From assembly GCF_013744875.1 (NCBI RefSeq), contig NZ_CP059399.1, positions 2,728,001 through 2,792,000 of the forward strand: DNA of 64,000 bases, read 5' to 3'. Position numbers and translations under genes: made by a program. The notes beneath the pieces are model-generated. The model was given only the letters and a program-made list of their open reading frames with translations. It was not told the DNA's origin and made no database searches. Shown piece by piece: positions 7,805 through 16,066 of the stretch (position 1 is its first letter; each line of letters starts with the position of its first letter). Source of the stretch: Nocardia huaxiensis. GTDB lineage: Bacteria > Actinomycetota > Actinomycetes > Mycobacteriales > Mycobacteriaceae.

Positions 7805-9106
7805 CTATTGCACGCCGAGCGCGGCGCGGTCGCCGAGCCGCACCGGCAGCTTCGACCAGCCGCGCAGGGTGTGCCGCTGCAGGCGCTCCGGCGTGCCTTC
7901 CAGGCGCAGGTCCGGGAACTGTTCGAACAGCGAGCGCAGGGCGTGCGTGGCCTCCATGCGCGCCAGGCTCGCACCCAGGCAGACGTGCGGGCCGCTGATG
8001 AACGACAGGTGTTCGCGGGCGTTCTCGCGGGTGATGTCGAAGCGGTTCGGATCGTCGAACATCTTCGGATCGCGGTTCGCGCCCGGCAGCGACAGCACCA
8101 CCGCGGTCCCCTTGGGGATCTGCACCCCGGCTAGTTCGGTGTCGCACAGCGGAACTCGCGCGGTGTTCATGACCGGGGTGTCCATGCGCAGCAGTTCTTC
8201 CACGGCCTGCGGCCACAGCGCCGGATCGGCCAGCAGTTTCGCCAGCTGTTCGGGGTGTTCCAGCAGTCGCACAATGGAATTCGCGATGAGGTTGACCGTG
8301 GTCTCGAAGCCCGCCGCCATCATGAGGATCGCATTGGCCTTGAGCTCGTGATTGTTCAGATCGCCGTCGGTGATGAGTTTGCTGAGGATGTCCGCGCCCG
8401 GCTCGGCGCGCAGCCGCTCGATGTGCGCGTCCAGGTACTCGTCCATGCGGAAGGTGGCCTGGACGGCGTGTTCCCAAGTCTTCCAGTCGATTCCGACGTC
8501 CAGCAGCGGCGTGAACTCCTCGCCCCAGTGCAGGAACTGGGCCCGGGACTCGTCCGGGAAGCCGAGCATGGCCGAGATGATGGCGATCGGCACCTGGGAG
8601 GCGAAATCGGTGATCAGGTCGGCGGATCCGCCGGACGGCATGGCGTCCAGGAGTTCGGCCACCACCGATTCCACGCGCTCGCGCAAACGGCCGATGGCGC
8701 GCGGGGTGAAGGCCGCCGACACGGACTTGCGCATCCGCGTGTGATCCGGCGGATCCATCAGGATCATGGCCGGCGGCGCGACCGGATTCGCCGGAATCGG
8801 CGCGGCCTGGATCTGATCCTTCAGGAACTGCGGCAGCTGCGAGGTATCGGGTCCGGCGACACCCCAGTCGGTGCTGCGCAGAATATGGCGGCTCACCTCG
8901 TAATCGACTGTCACATAACCGAAGGGCATCTTCCACAGCGGGCCGCCCGCCCGGATCTCCTCGATATAGCGGAACGGGTCCGCCATGCCCTCGGCGCTGC
9001 CGACCAGCTTGGCGAACGGGTCACCGCGCCAGGCCAGCAATCGCAGCAGATAGCGGGGCGGTGCCTGCTCCAAGAGATAGCGCAGCGCATACCGACGGCT
9101 CAACAT
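7805..9106 (-). CDS. cytochrome P450, CYP140-like (paralogue 4 of 4)
   Basis: This 433-residue P450 starts MLSRRYALRYLLEQA. The I-helix motif is MAAGFETT, where Ala replaces the Gly found in the other three copies one position earlier; the acid-Thr pair is kept. ExxR lies in EELLRMDTPV and the haem ligand is Cys376 in SGPHVCLGAS. The start has an excellent ribosome binding site (AGGAGGGGA). It is the first gene of the array in transcription order, 60 nt downstream of the TIGR03089 gene. The PPDHTRMRKSVS and RDPKMF segments are typical of the family. Substrate unknown. Confidence 0.95.
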   Translation of the reverse strand: MLSRRYALRYLLEQAPPRYLLRLLAWRGDPFAKLVGSAEGMADPFRYIEEIRAGGPLWKMPFGYVTVDYEVSRHILRSTDWGVAGPDTSQLPQFLKDQIQAAPIPANPVAPPAMILMDPPDHTRMRKSVSAAFTPRAIGRLRERVESVVAELLDAMPSGGSADLITDFASQVPIAIISAMLGFPDESRAQFLHWGEEFTPLLDVGIDWKTWEHAVQATFRMDEYLDAHIERLRAEPGADILSKLITDGDLNNHELKANAILMMAAGFETTVNLIANSIVRLLEHPEQLAKLLADPALWPQAVEELLRMDTPVMNTARVPLCDTELAGVQIPKGTAVVLSLPGANRDPKMFDDPNRFDITRENAREHLSFISGPHVCLGASLARMEATHALRSLFEQFPDLRLEGTPERLQRHTLRGWSKLPVRLGDRAALGVQ

Positions 9107-9165
9107 CTGACAGTCCCCTCCTAGATCGGAACACTAAGAAGGTACTGACAAGTCGGCGATGTCGC

Positions 9166-9885
9166 TCAGGAAGAACGTTGTGCGGTAACGCGTTCCGAGG
9201 TCACGCGCCGTTCCCGCTGTGCCGGATCGGGATTGGCGACCTGCACGAGCGAGGCGCCCGCCGCCAGCACCGCCAGCAAGCCGTCCACCAGTTCGCCCGG
9301 GGTTTCCCACGGTGTGCTGGACAGCACCCGGTCCTCGGCCGTGAAGCCCTGGCGCGCAGCCGATTTCCGCGCCTCCTCGAAAACCTCCGACACCGACAGG
9401 CCGTCCAGGGCGCAACCGATGCCGCCGGGACGGAACTGATCGCCGTGCACGCGCACCGATGTCGCGTAGTCGGTGACGCCGATCGGCAGATCGCGCACCG
9501 GCAGGCCCATCGGGTCCAGCGACAGCGCCGCGATCTCGGCGATATCGCCCGCCTCGTCGATGCGCTCGGCCGTCACCAGCGCCAGTTCGGCGTCCGGGTC
9601 GGCGTGCAGCACCACTTCCACACCGGCCCACCAGCAGCCCAGCAGCACGGCCGCGGTCTGCCAGTGCGCGGGTAGCAGCACCGCCACGCGGGCGCCCGCG
9701 GACAGGCCGAATTCGTCGCGAATCATATTGGCGGTCTTGGCCGCCCAGTTCGCCAGCGTCAGCGCGGACAGTTCGATGCGCGCGCCGGTGGCGTCGTCGT
9801 AATAGGTGATCCGCGGTCCCGCCGGATCACGAGCGAGGATGGGGTCGAGCACCGCTTCGGTGAGGGTCTCGTTCAATTCACGCAT
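9166..9885 (-). CDS. TIGR03089 family protein (truncated AMP-binding-like)
   Basis: This 239-residue protein resembles the N-terminal part of AMP-dependent synthetases but is far shorter than a full enzyme and lacks the usual adenylation core motifs. It matches the TIGR03089 family found in mycolic-acid actinomycetes; the M. tuberculosis counterpart is, from memory, Rv3268. Its ATG overlaps the end of the LCP gene by 13 nt, so the two are translationally coupled. The same pairing with an LCP gene in mycobacteria suggests a role tied to envelope assembly. No catalytic activity is known. Confidence 0.88.
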   Translation of the reverse strand: MRELNETLTEAVLDPILARDPAGPRITYYDDATGARIELSALTLANWAAKTANMIRDEFGLSAGARVAVLLPAHWQTAAVLLGCWWAGVEVVLHADPDAELALVTAERIDEAGDIAEIAALSLDPMGLPVRDLPIGVTDYATSVRVHGDQFRPGGIGCALDGLSVSEVFEEARKSAARQGFTAEDRVLSSTPWETPGELVDGLLAVLAAGASLVQVANPDPAQRERRVTSERVTAQRSS

Positions 9886-11387
9886 TTCGGTCCGTTCTGG
9901 CCGGCATCGATAGGTGGTGCGGGCGGCACCGGCGTCATGGTGGTCGAACTCGTGAAATCCATGGTGGTCGCCGGGGCCGAGCCGGGACCAGAGTAGTCAC
10001 CCGCCAGCACCACCCGGATCGACCCCTCGGACAGGCCCGCCTCCGACATCACGTTCACCCCGCCCAGCGCCTGCGCCACCGCGCGCGCCTTCGCGCTCGT
10101 GGCGTCACCGGTCAGCACCCGGGTGCTCTGGATCGGGCCGCCGATCCAATTGTCCACCGTGCCGGTGCGGAAACCCTTGCCCTGCAGAGCCGTCGCCACA
10201 CTGCCCGCCATGCCGCCGACGCCGCTGGCGTTGTAGACGTCCACCGTCACCGTGGCCGGGTCGACGCCATTGGTTTCCGGGTACGTCTCGCCGTCGTCCT
10301 CGCCGATGGTCTTGGCGACGTACTTCTGCACCGCCACCGGATCGACGCGCACCACCGATTCGCCGTCGTCGGTCCAGCCGTTGAGATCCTTCACCGGGAT
10401 GGTCTCGAAGCTCACCTTGCCGCCGGACAGATCCTGCATCTGGTTCAGGAACTTCAGCACATCCCAGTCGTCGTCGAGCACCACGGTGCGGCCCACCGCG
10501 TCACTGAGCGCCTGCAGGCGGGTCGGGCTGGTGAGGGTCTTCGCGCTCAGCACCTGATGCACCAGCTGCGCCATGTACACCTGCTGGCGCACGATGCGGT
10601 CCAGGTCGCCCCGGGGTAGCTCGTGGCGCTGGCGGACGAAGCTCAAAGCCTGTGCGCCGTCCAGCTTCTGGCGGCCGGCCGGGAAGTCCGCGCCGGACAT
10701 GGGTTCGTAGACGGCATTGTCGAGGCAGACCTCGACGCCGCCGACGGCATCGGTGAGCAGCACGAAACCGAGCAGGCCGACCTCGGCGTAATGGTCGACG
10801 GTGAGGCCGGTCAGGGTGGCCACCGACTTGATCAGCGCCTGGCGTCCGGCCTGCGAGGACTTCTCGTCGGCCTCCTTCTCGGAGACGCCCTTGTCCAGCA
10901 GTCGCTGCTGCTCGTTCAGCTTGGTCACGCCGTAGGCGGAGTTGATCTTGCCCATGCCCAGGCCCGGAATCTGCACATACGAGTCGCGCGGAATCGAGAT
11001 GGCCGTGGCCGACTGGCCGTTGTTCGGCACCCGGATCAGGATGATGGTGTCGGTATTGAGGCCCACCTCGTCGCCCGCGTGCAGCATGGCGCGCTCGTCG
11101 TCGGAGAGCGGATTGCCGTGCGCGTCGGTGCGGGCGTCGATGCCGACCATGAGGATGTCGACCGCGCCGTCCTTGCCCCCGCCCAGTCCGAGATCACCGA
11201 TGCGCTCGATGCTGGAAACCAGCTGATCGACGCTGTGCCAGCCCAGACCCGTGAGCACCAGCACCAGTGCGGCGGCCACCGCGGTCAGCGTACGCACGGG
11301 TTTTCCGGCCTTGCCGCCGCCGCGATTCCGGCCTCCGGCCGGTCGTAGCGGCGGTAGCGGCGCGGATGCCCTCGTGCTGTCCGGCAA
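9873..11387 (-). CDS. lcp1: LytR-CpsA-Psr (LCP) family cell-wall ligase with LytR_C domain
   Basis: This 504-residue membrane-anchored protein has a short cytoplasmic N-terminus, one transmembrane helix (LTAVAAALVLVLTGLGW, about residues 35-51), an LCP domain with the DILMVGIDARTD and FVRQRH signature segments, and a C-terminal LytR_C domain (VDVYNASGVGGMAG). LCP proteins transfer lipid-linked glycopolymers to peptidoglycan; in mycobacteria Lcp1 (Rv3267) attaches arabinogalactan. I chose a TTG at 11387 because AAAGGA lies 8 nt upstream; a longer frame reaches 11477. The gene is divergent from rmlD, which helps make the rhamnose of the same linker. The tail is Pro-rich. Confidence 0.93.
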   Translation of the reverse strand: MPDSTRASAPLPPLRPAGGRNRGGGKAGKPVRTLTAVAAALVLVLTGLGWHSVDQLVSSIERIGDLGLGGGKDGAVDILMVGIDARTDAHGNPLSDDERAMLHAGDEVGLNTDTIILIRVPNNGQSATAISIPRDSYVQIPGLGMGKINSAYGVTKLNEQQRLLDKGVSEKEADEKSSQAGRQALIKSVATLTGLTVDHYAEVGLLGFVLLTDAVGGVEVCLDNAVYEPMSGADFPAGRQKLDGAQALSFVRQRHELPRGDLDRIVRQQVYMAQLVHQVLSAKTLTSPTRLQALSDAVGRTVVLDDDWDVLKFLNQMQDLSGGKVSFETIPVKDLNGWTDDGESVVRVDPVAVQKYVAKTIGEDDGETYPETNGVDPATVTVDVYNASGVGGMAGSVATALQGKGFRTGTVDNWIGGPIQSTRVLTGDATSAKARAVAQALGGVNVMSEAGLSEGSIRVVLAGDYSGPGSAPATTMDFTSSTTMTPVPPAPPIDAGQNGPKCVN

Positions 11388-11609
11388 CCCAGCTGTCCTT
11401 TCGATGATGTGTCGGCCGCACCCCGAGATCGGGTGATGCCGATGGAATGCCCCCTGAGTGCAGGCTAGACGCGCCAACCGGTATGTCGGTGTAGCGCGCG
11501 CTCCGTGAGTCGTGGGTGAACGGCGTCAGGCGCGTCCTGCATCACCGGCGTTTTCGCAGGTGACGGTGGGTGGGCGCGGAGCGTGCCGGTGCATGCGACA
11601 CTGGCCGCC

Positions 11610-12515
11610 GTGACATCCGCCTCCTTGCCCCCATTCCCCGCATCGCCGGGTGACCCGCCTTCTCCGGGGACCGAACCCACGGGTGGACTCGTGGTGACCG
11701 GGGCCAACGGACAGCTCGGGCGGGCGCTGCTGCGGCTCGCGCCCGGCGCGCGCGGGTACGGGCGCGCGGAACTCGACATCACCGCCGTGGAGGCGGTGCG
11801 CGAGATCGTGAATCCCGGTGACGTGGTGGTGAATTGCGCCGCCTACACGGCGGTGGATCAGGCCGAGACCGAGGAGGCGGCGGCATACGCGGGGAATGCG
11901 ACCGGGCCCGCGGTGCTGGCGGAGGTGTGCGCGGCGGCCGGGGCGCGGCTCATTCACCTGTCCACGGATTACGTCTTTCCCGGCACGGCCGACCATCCCT
12001 ACGAGCCGGAGGACGCGACCGACCCCGCGACGGTCTACGGCCGCTCCAAGCTGGCGGGGGAGCGGGCCGTGCTGGAGCTCGCCCCGAATGCCCATATCGT
12101 CCGTACCGCTTGGGTTTACACCGGGCGGGGCAGTGATTTCGTGGCCACCATGCGGCGGCTGGAACGTGAACGCGAGACGGTGAATGTGGTGAACGATCAG
12201 ATCGGTTCGCCCACCTACACGCTCGATCTCGCGGCCGGTCTGCTCGAGCTCGCCGCCAACCCCGTCGCACCGCGAATCCTGCACGCCACCAATGCCGGAC
12301 AAGCCAGTTGGTTCGATCTCGCCCGCGCCGTCTTCGCGGGCATCGGCGCCGATCCCGACCGCGTACGCCCCTGCGGCACCGAGGATTTCCCGAGACCCGC
12401 TCCGCGCCCGGCATATTCGGTCCTTTCCGGCAAAACCTGGGCCGCCGCGGGCCTTACGCCGCTGCGTAGCTGGCAAGAGGCGCTGAACGACGCGCTCGCG
12501 GCCGGTACCGACTAG
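11610..12515 (+). CDS. rmlD: dTDP-4-dehydrorhamnose reductase
   Basis: RmlD reduces dTDP-4-dehydro-L-rhamnose to dTDP-L-rhamnose, the last step of rhamnose donor synthesis for the arabinogalactan linker. The protein (about 301 aa) shows the Rossmann motif TGANGQLG, the LSTDYVFPG segment and the YxxxK dyad in VYGRSKLAGE, as expected of an extended SDR. The next gene is wbbL, which uses this donor. The start is uncertain: a GTG at 11610 sits 7 nt after a weak GACACT -10-like box and may be leaderless, while a GTG at 11583 would add nine residues. The N-terminal Pro/Ser-rich stretch is longer than in most homologues. Confidence 0.93.
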   Translation: MTSASLPPFPASPGDPPSPGTEPTGGLVVTGANGQLGRALLRLAPGARGYGRAELDITAVEAVREIVNPGDVVVNCAAYTAVDQAETEEAAAYAGNATGPAVLAEVCAAAGARLIHLSTDYVFPGTADHPYEPEDATDPATVYGRSKLAGERAVLELAPNAHIVRTAWVYTGRGSDFVATMRRLERERETVNVVNDQIGSPTYTLDLAAGLLELAANPVAPRILHATNAGQASWFDLARAVFAGIGADPDRVRPCGTEDFPRPAPRPAYSVLSGKTWAAAGLTPLRSWQEALNDALAAGTD

Positions 12516-12526
12516 GCTGGACGCCC
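12513..12526 (+). promoter_or_regulatory. leaderless promoter of wbbL (TAGGCT -10 box)
   Basis: TAGGCT (12513-12518) is followed by 8 nt and then the GTG start of wbbL. The first three bases are also the rmlD stop codon. This spacing puts transcription start at or next to the GTG, as in many actinobacterial leaderless mRNAs, and no Shine-Dalgarno sequence is present. Confidence 0.5.
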
Positions 12527-13423
12527 GTGAGCCCCTCGGATTCTGTCGGACGGCCGACCCTGGCCGTCGTCACGGTGACCTACTCGCCCGGTGAGCACCT
12601 GGAACACTTCATCAGCACCCTAGCCACCGCTACGAGCGAGAAGCCGCAGGTCATCCTGGCCGATAACGGCTCGACCGACGGCGTCCCGGAAATGGTCGCC
12701 GAAGCCAACGAGCACGTGCGACTGCTGCGCACCGGCGGCAATATCGGCTACGGCGGCGCCATCAACCGCGCGGTCGCCGAGATCGACCCGGACATCGAAT
12801 TCATCGTCATCTCGAATCCGGACATCCGCTGGGGCACCGACTCCATCGACAAGCTGCTCGAGGCGGCCAAGCGCTGGCCGCGCGCCGGAGCCATCGGGCC
12901 CATGGTGCTCGAACCGGACGGCAGCATCTACCCGTCCGCGCGTTCGGTGCCCGGCATCGCCGACGGCGCCGGCCACGCCATCTTCGGCAGCATCTGGCCC
13001 GGCAACCCGTGGACCCAGAAGTACCGGCAGGACAATGCCGCCATCTCCGAGCGGACCGTCGGCTGGCTGTCCGGCTCGTGCCTGCTGGTGCGACGCGCCG
13101 CGTTCGACTCGATCGACGGCTTCGACTCCCGCTACTTCATGTATATGGAGGATGTCGACTTCGGCGACCGCATGGGCAAGGCCGGCTGGCACAATGTGTT
13201 CGTACCGTCGGCCGAGGTCACGCACGCCAAAGGCCACGCCGCCGGGCGCCACCCGGAAACGATGCTGCCGGCCCACCACGCCAGCGCCTACCGCTTCCAG
13301 GCCGACCGGCATCCGCACTGGTGGCAGGCACCACTGCGGCTCGCGCTCAAGGCCGGACTTGCGATCCGCTGCAGGCTTGCGGTTCGATCCGCCTTGCGTG
13401 AACGCGATCGCGCTACCACTTAG
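12527..13423 (+). CDS. wbbL: rhamnosyltransferase WbbL (glycosyltransferase family 2)
   Basis: WbbL transfers rhamnose from dTDP-rhamnose to decaprenyl-diphospho-GlcNAc, building the linker between peptidoglycan and arabinogalactan at the inner face of the membrane. The 298-residue protein has a GT-A fold with the nucleotide-binding ADNGSTDG segment near residue 45, a metal-binding region around ISNPDIRW, and the acceptor-side MYMEDVDFGDRMGKAGW segment. No transmembrane helix is obvious. It follows rmlD by 11 nt and precedes manC, the same order I recall for Rv3266c-Rv3265c-Rv3264c. The GTG start appears leaderless. The gene is essential in mycobacteria. Confidence 0.94.
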   Translation: MSPSDSVGRPTLAVVTVTYSPGEHLEHFISTLATATSEKPQVILADNGSTDGVPEMVAEANEHVRLLRTGGNIGYGGAINRAVAEIDPDIEFIVISNPDIRWGTDSIDKLLEAAKRWPRAGAIGPMVLEPDGSIYPSARSVPGIADGAGHAIFGSIWPGNPWTQKYRQDNAAISERTVGWLSGSCLLVRRAAFDSIDGFDSRYFMYMEDVDFGDRMGKAGWHNVFVPSAEVTHAKGHAAGRHPETMLPAHHASAYRFQADRHPHWWQAPLRLALKAGLAIRCRLAVRSALRERDRATT

Positions 13424-13446
13424 AGAAAGCTGACACAGGGGAGATG

Positions 13447-14538
13447 ATGGCGAACAGCGGCAATGTTGCCGGTACCACGGACGCGGTGATCCTGGTTGGG
13501 GGCCAGGGCACGCGCTTGCGTCCGCTCACACTGTCCGCCCCCAAACCGATGCTCCCCACCGCGGGCCTGCCCTTCCTGCAGCACCTGCTGGCCCGCATCG
13601 CCGACGCCGGCATCACCCACGTGGTCCTCGGCACCTCCTACAAGGCTGAGGTCTTCGAGGACCACTTCGGTGACGGCTCCGACCTCGGTCTGGAGATCGA
13701 ATACGTCACCGAGACCGAACCGCTCGGCACCGGCGGCGGCATCCGCAACGTGCTCCCGAAGCTGCGCGCCGACACGGTGATGGTCTTCAACGGCGACGTC
13801 CTCGGCGGCACCGACCTCACCGCAGTCCTCGACACCCACCACTCGTCCAACGCCGACGTCACCTTGCACCTGGTCCGCGTCAGCGACCCGCGTGCCTTCG
13901 GCTGCGTCCCCACCGACGAGAACGGCCGCGTCACCGCCTTCCTGGAGAAGACGCAGGACCCGCCGACCGACCAGATCAACGCGGGTTGCTACGTCTTCCG
14001 TCGCGAGTACATCGAGAAGATCCCCGCGGGCCGCCCGGTCTCCGTCGAGCGCGAAACCTTCCCGTCCCTGCTCGCCGAAGGCGCCCACATCCAGGGCCAC
14101 GTAGACATGGCCTACTGGCGCGACATGGGCACCCCCGAGGACTTCGTCCGAGGCTCGGCCGATCTGGTCCGCGGCATCGCCCCCTCCCCGGCCCTCCCCG
14201 GCCAGCGCGGCGAATCCCTGGTCCACCCCGGTGCGGGCGTGGCGCCCGGAGCGCTGCTGATCGGCGGCACGGTCGTAGGCCGTGGCGCGGAGGTAGGCGC
14301 CGGAGCCCGCCTCGACGGCGCGGTCATCTTCGACGGCGCCTGCGTCGATGCCGGTGCGACAGTGGAACGTTCGATCATCGGCTTCGGTGCCCGCATCGGC
14401 CCCCGAGCCCTCGTCCGCGACGCGGTGATCGGCGACGGCGCCAACGTGGGCGCCCGCTGCGAACTACTACGCGGCGCCCGAGTCTGGCCCGGCGTGGAAA
14501 TCCCCGACGGCGGCATCCGCTTCTCCACCGACGTCTGA
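13447..14538 (+). CDS. manC: mannose-1-phosphate guanylyltransferase
   Basis: This 363-residue sugar nucleotidyltransferase makes GDP-mannose from mannose-1-phosphate and GTP, the donor for phosphatidylinositol mannosides, lipoarabinomannan and mannoproteins. The N-terminal pyrophosphorylase domain has the signature GGQGTRLRPLT, a Lys in APKPMLP and the FNGDVLGG metal site. From about residue 255 hexapeptide repeats form a left-handed beta helix (VHPGAGVAPGA, IGDGANVG). The M. tuberculosis counterpart Rv3264c was named manB; I use manC because the phosphomannomutase gene in this window is manB. AGGGGAG touches an ATG at 13444, so the second ATG at 13447 is the better spaced start. Confidence 0.92.
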   Translation: MANSGNVAGTTDAVILVGGQGTRLRPLTLSAPKPMLPTAGLPFLQHLLARIADAGITHVVLGTSYKAEVFEDHFGDGSDLGLEIEYVTETEPLGTGGGIRNVLPKLRADTVMVFNGDVLGGTDLTAVLDTHHSSNADVTLHLVRVSDPRAFGCVPTDENGRVTAFLEKTQDPPTDQINAGCYVFRREYIEKIPAGRPVSVERETFPSLLAEGAHIQGHVDMAYWRDMGTPEDFVRGSADLVRGIAPSPALPGQRGESLVHPGAGVAPGALLIGGTVVGRGAEVGAGARLDGAVIFDGACVDAGATVERSIIGFGARIGPRALVRDAVIGDGANVGARCELLRGARVWPGVEIPDGGIRFSTDV

Positions 14539-14557
14539 TCGAATACTGCTGCAACGC

Positions 14558-14590
14558 AATCGGCCGCTCACCATGTGTGAGCGGCCGATT
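14558..14590. terminator. bidirectional hairpin terminator after manC
   Basis: AATCGGCCGCTCAC (14558-14571) pairs perfectly with GTGAGCGGCCGATT (14577-14590) around a 5-nt loop, followed by CGTTTG. It lies between convergent manC and the DUF4287 gene and can serve both. Confidence 0.75.
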
Positions 14591-14610
14591 CGTTTGCGGG
14601 GCAAGGGGAG

Positions 14611-14829
14611 TCAGCGTTCCCATTTGCCGGGGTTGAGGTGGAACTGGACCAGGGCGGTGGCGTGGCCGTGGCCCATGGCGTGTTCGGACTTGAGGTGGTT
14701 CAGCAGGTCTTTGTGTGAGGTGAGGCCGGTTTCGGTGAGGTAGGCGAACCACTCGTCTACGGTGCGGCCGTACTTGGCCTCGATGGTGGGGAAGTACGAG
14801 GCGGGGCCGTGGGGCTTGGTGGTTGCCAT
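14611..14829 (-). CDS. DUF4287 domain protein
   Basis: This 72-residue protein matches DUF4287, a small family with a conserved YFPTIEAKYG start, a WFAYL segment and a C-terminal HGHATALVQFHL region. The His and Gly residues around GHGHA are the conserved core. The function is unknown; similar proteins are often annotated simply as DUF4287 and some occur fused to DUF5655. The ATG at 14829 follows AAGGAGC. It lies downstream of and on the same strand as the DUF4267 gene (77 nt apart), so the two may share a transcript. Confidence 0.85.
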   Translation of the reverse strand: MATTKPHGPASYFPTIEAKYGRTVDEWFAYLTETGLTSHKDLLNHLKSEHAMGHGHATALVQFHLNPGKWER

Positions 14830-14906
14830 TGCGTCGCTCCTTGTTTCGGTGGGGTTGTCATGGGAGACGGGGCGGTGCGGGCGAATTCATCGGGGTGTGG
14901 TGAGGG

Positions 14907-15338
14907 TCACGCGTGGGTGGCGACGCGGGTGGGGGCAGTTGCGGTCGCGGGGGTGCGGCCTTCGCGGACGAAGAGGACGCCGGCGAGGAAGACCAGGGCG
15001 GCGGTGAAGCCGTGGACGGTGATGGCGGTGGTGGTGGAGCCATCCCAGCGGAGGATGGTCAGCATGTCGCCGAGGGGGACCACGGACATGGCGAGCATGG
15101 CGATGCCGGTGGCGAAGCGCTGGCCGGTGGCGAGCAGAGCCAGGAAGAGGATGCCGGAGGCGACGTCGCGGACGCCCTTGAGGTTCATGAAGGCCTCGGC
15201 ATCGCCGGACGGCCAGGCGGGGAGACCGAAGCTGGGGGCCATGGACTGGGGGACCGTGAGGTAGCCGATGCCGATGTAGAGGATGAAGGCTGCGCCGGCG
15301 AGAGCGAGGGCGGTGGCGATGCGGCGAGTGGTGATCAT
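14907..15338 (-). CDS. DUF4267 family membrane protein
   Basis: This 143-residue protein has about four hydrophobic helices (near residues 7-25, 55-73, 80-98 and 105-125) and matches DUF4267, a small integral membrane family. The conserved segment NLKGVRDVASGILFLALL lies between helices one and two. The ATG at 15338 begins MITTRRIATAL. The gene is divergent from a TetR regulator, with a palindrome and direct repeats between them, so it is very probably that regulator's target. The function of DUF4267 is unknown. Confidence 0.85.
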   Translation of the reverse strand: MITTRRIATALALAGAAFILYIGIGYLTVPQSMAPSFGLPAWPSGDAEAFMNLKGVRDVASGILFLALLATGQRFATGIAMLAMSVVPLGDMLTILRWDGSTTTAITVHGFTAALVFLAGVLFVREGRTPATATAPTRVATHA

Positions 15339-15356
15339 GTCGTGCGCTCCAGAATC

Positions 15357-15419
15357 TAGCGTTGCTAACTGATGAAGCAACGCTAACTGATGCGTGGCTA
15401 TGTTGTCTAGCGCTGCTAG
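15357..15419. promoter_or_regulatory. TetR operator region between DUF4267 and tetR genes
   Basis: TAGCGTTGCT (15357-15366) and AGCAACGCTA (15376-15385) form a perfect 10-bp inverted repeat with a 9-nt spacer. An 11-bp direct repeat GCTAACTGATG occurs at 15364-15374 and 15382-15392. A further near-palindrome CTAGCGCTGCTAG lies at 15407-15419, just before the TetR start. The arrangement fits cooperative binding by the adjacent regulator to both promoters. Confidence 0.65.
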
Positions 15420-15428
15420 GATTTTCGT

Positions 15429-16010
15429 GTGAGCGTGATTCAGAACCGCAAGGAGCGGGAACGGGCCGAACGGCATCAGCGCATCATCGACAGTGCTCGG
15501 GAGCTTGCCGAGGCACAGGGATGGGACGCGGTCACCGTGCGCAAACTGGCCGAGCGGATCGAATACAGCCAGCCCGTGCTGTACAGCCATTTCGCGGGCA
15601 AGGACGCCATCGTGTCCGCGGTCGCCGAGCAGGGGTTCAGCGAACTCGCCGCTGTCGCACGGCAACTCAGGAGCGAGGCGGACAGTCCGGAAGCGGCGCT
15701 GCGCGCCGTCGCGGAGGGATATCTGACGTTCGCGCGGGAGAGCTCCGCGCTCTACGACGCCATGTTCCTGCTGCGCACCGAGCTGAAGTTCGGACCCGAG
15801 GCCTCGCAGCCGCTGAAGGATGCGTACACCGAACTCGCCATCACCTTCGCCCCTTTCGCGCCGCCGCACGATGTCGAGACCTTCACCGAGGTCGCGTGGA
15901 GCACGCTGCACGGCCTGGCCACCTTGGACCGGGGAGGTCGGCTGCGGCCCGACTTTCGTGCACTGCGGCTGGAGATTCTGCTCGCGCAATGGATCGGGAA
16001 TGCCGGATGA
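15429..16010 (+). CDS. TetR/AcrR family transcriptional regulator
   Basis: This 193-residue repressor has an N-terminal TetR helix-turn-helix (about residues 17-60; VTVRKLAERIEYSQPVLYSHFAGK) and a C-terminal ligand-binding region resembling the WHG family (the AWSTLHGLATLDRGGRL segment). It probably represses the divergent DUF4267 gene and itself through the palindromes at 15357-15419. The GTG at 15429 lies close to the last operator half-site, so transcript leaders are short. The inducing ligand is unknown. Confidence 0.9.
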   Translation: MSVIQNRKERERAERHQRIIDSARELAEAQGWDAVTVRKLAERIEYSQPVLYSHFAGKDAIVSAVAEQGFSELAAVARQLRSEADSPEAALRAVAEGYLTFARESSALYDAMFLLRTELKFGPEASQPLKDAYTELAITFAPFAPPHDVETFTEVAWSTLHGLATLDRGGRLRPDFRALRLEILLAQWIGNAG

Positions 16011-16054
16011 CGCCTGATTCGTCACGTTGGCGGCGGACCGCTCGGCACCGCGCC

Positions 16055-16066
16055 TAGGCTGAGATC
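16055..16066 (+). promoter_or_regulatory. leaderless promoter of the FAD oxidoreductase gene
   Basis: TAGGCT (16055-16060) is followed by 6 nt and the ATG at 16067, with no Shine-Dalgarno sequence. The same hexamer starts the wbbL and fbiA leaderless promoters in this window. Confidence 0.45.
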
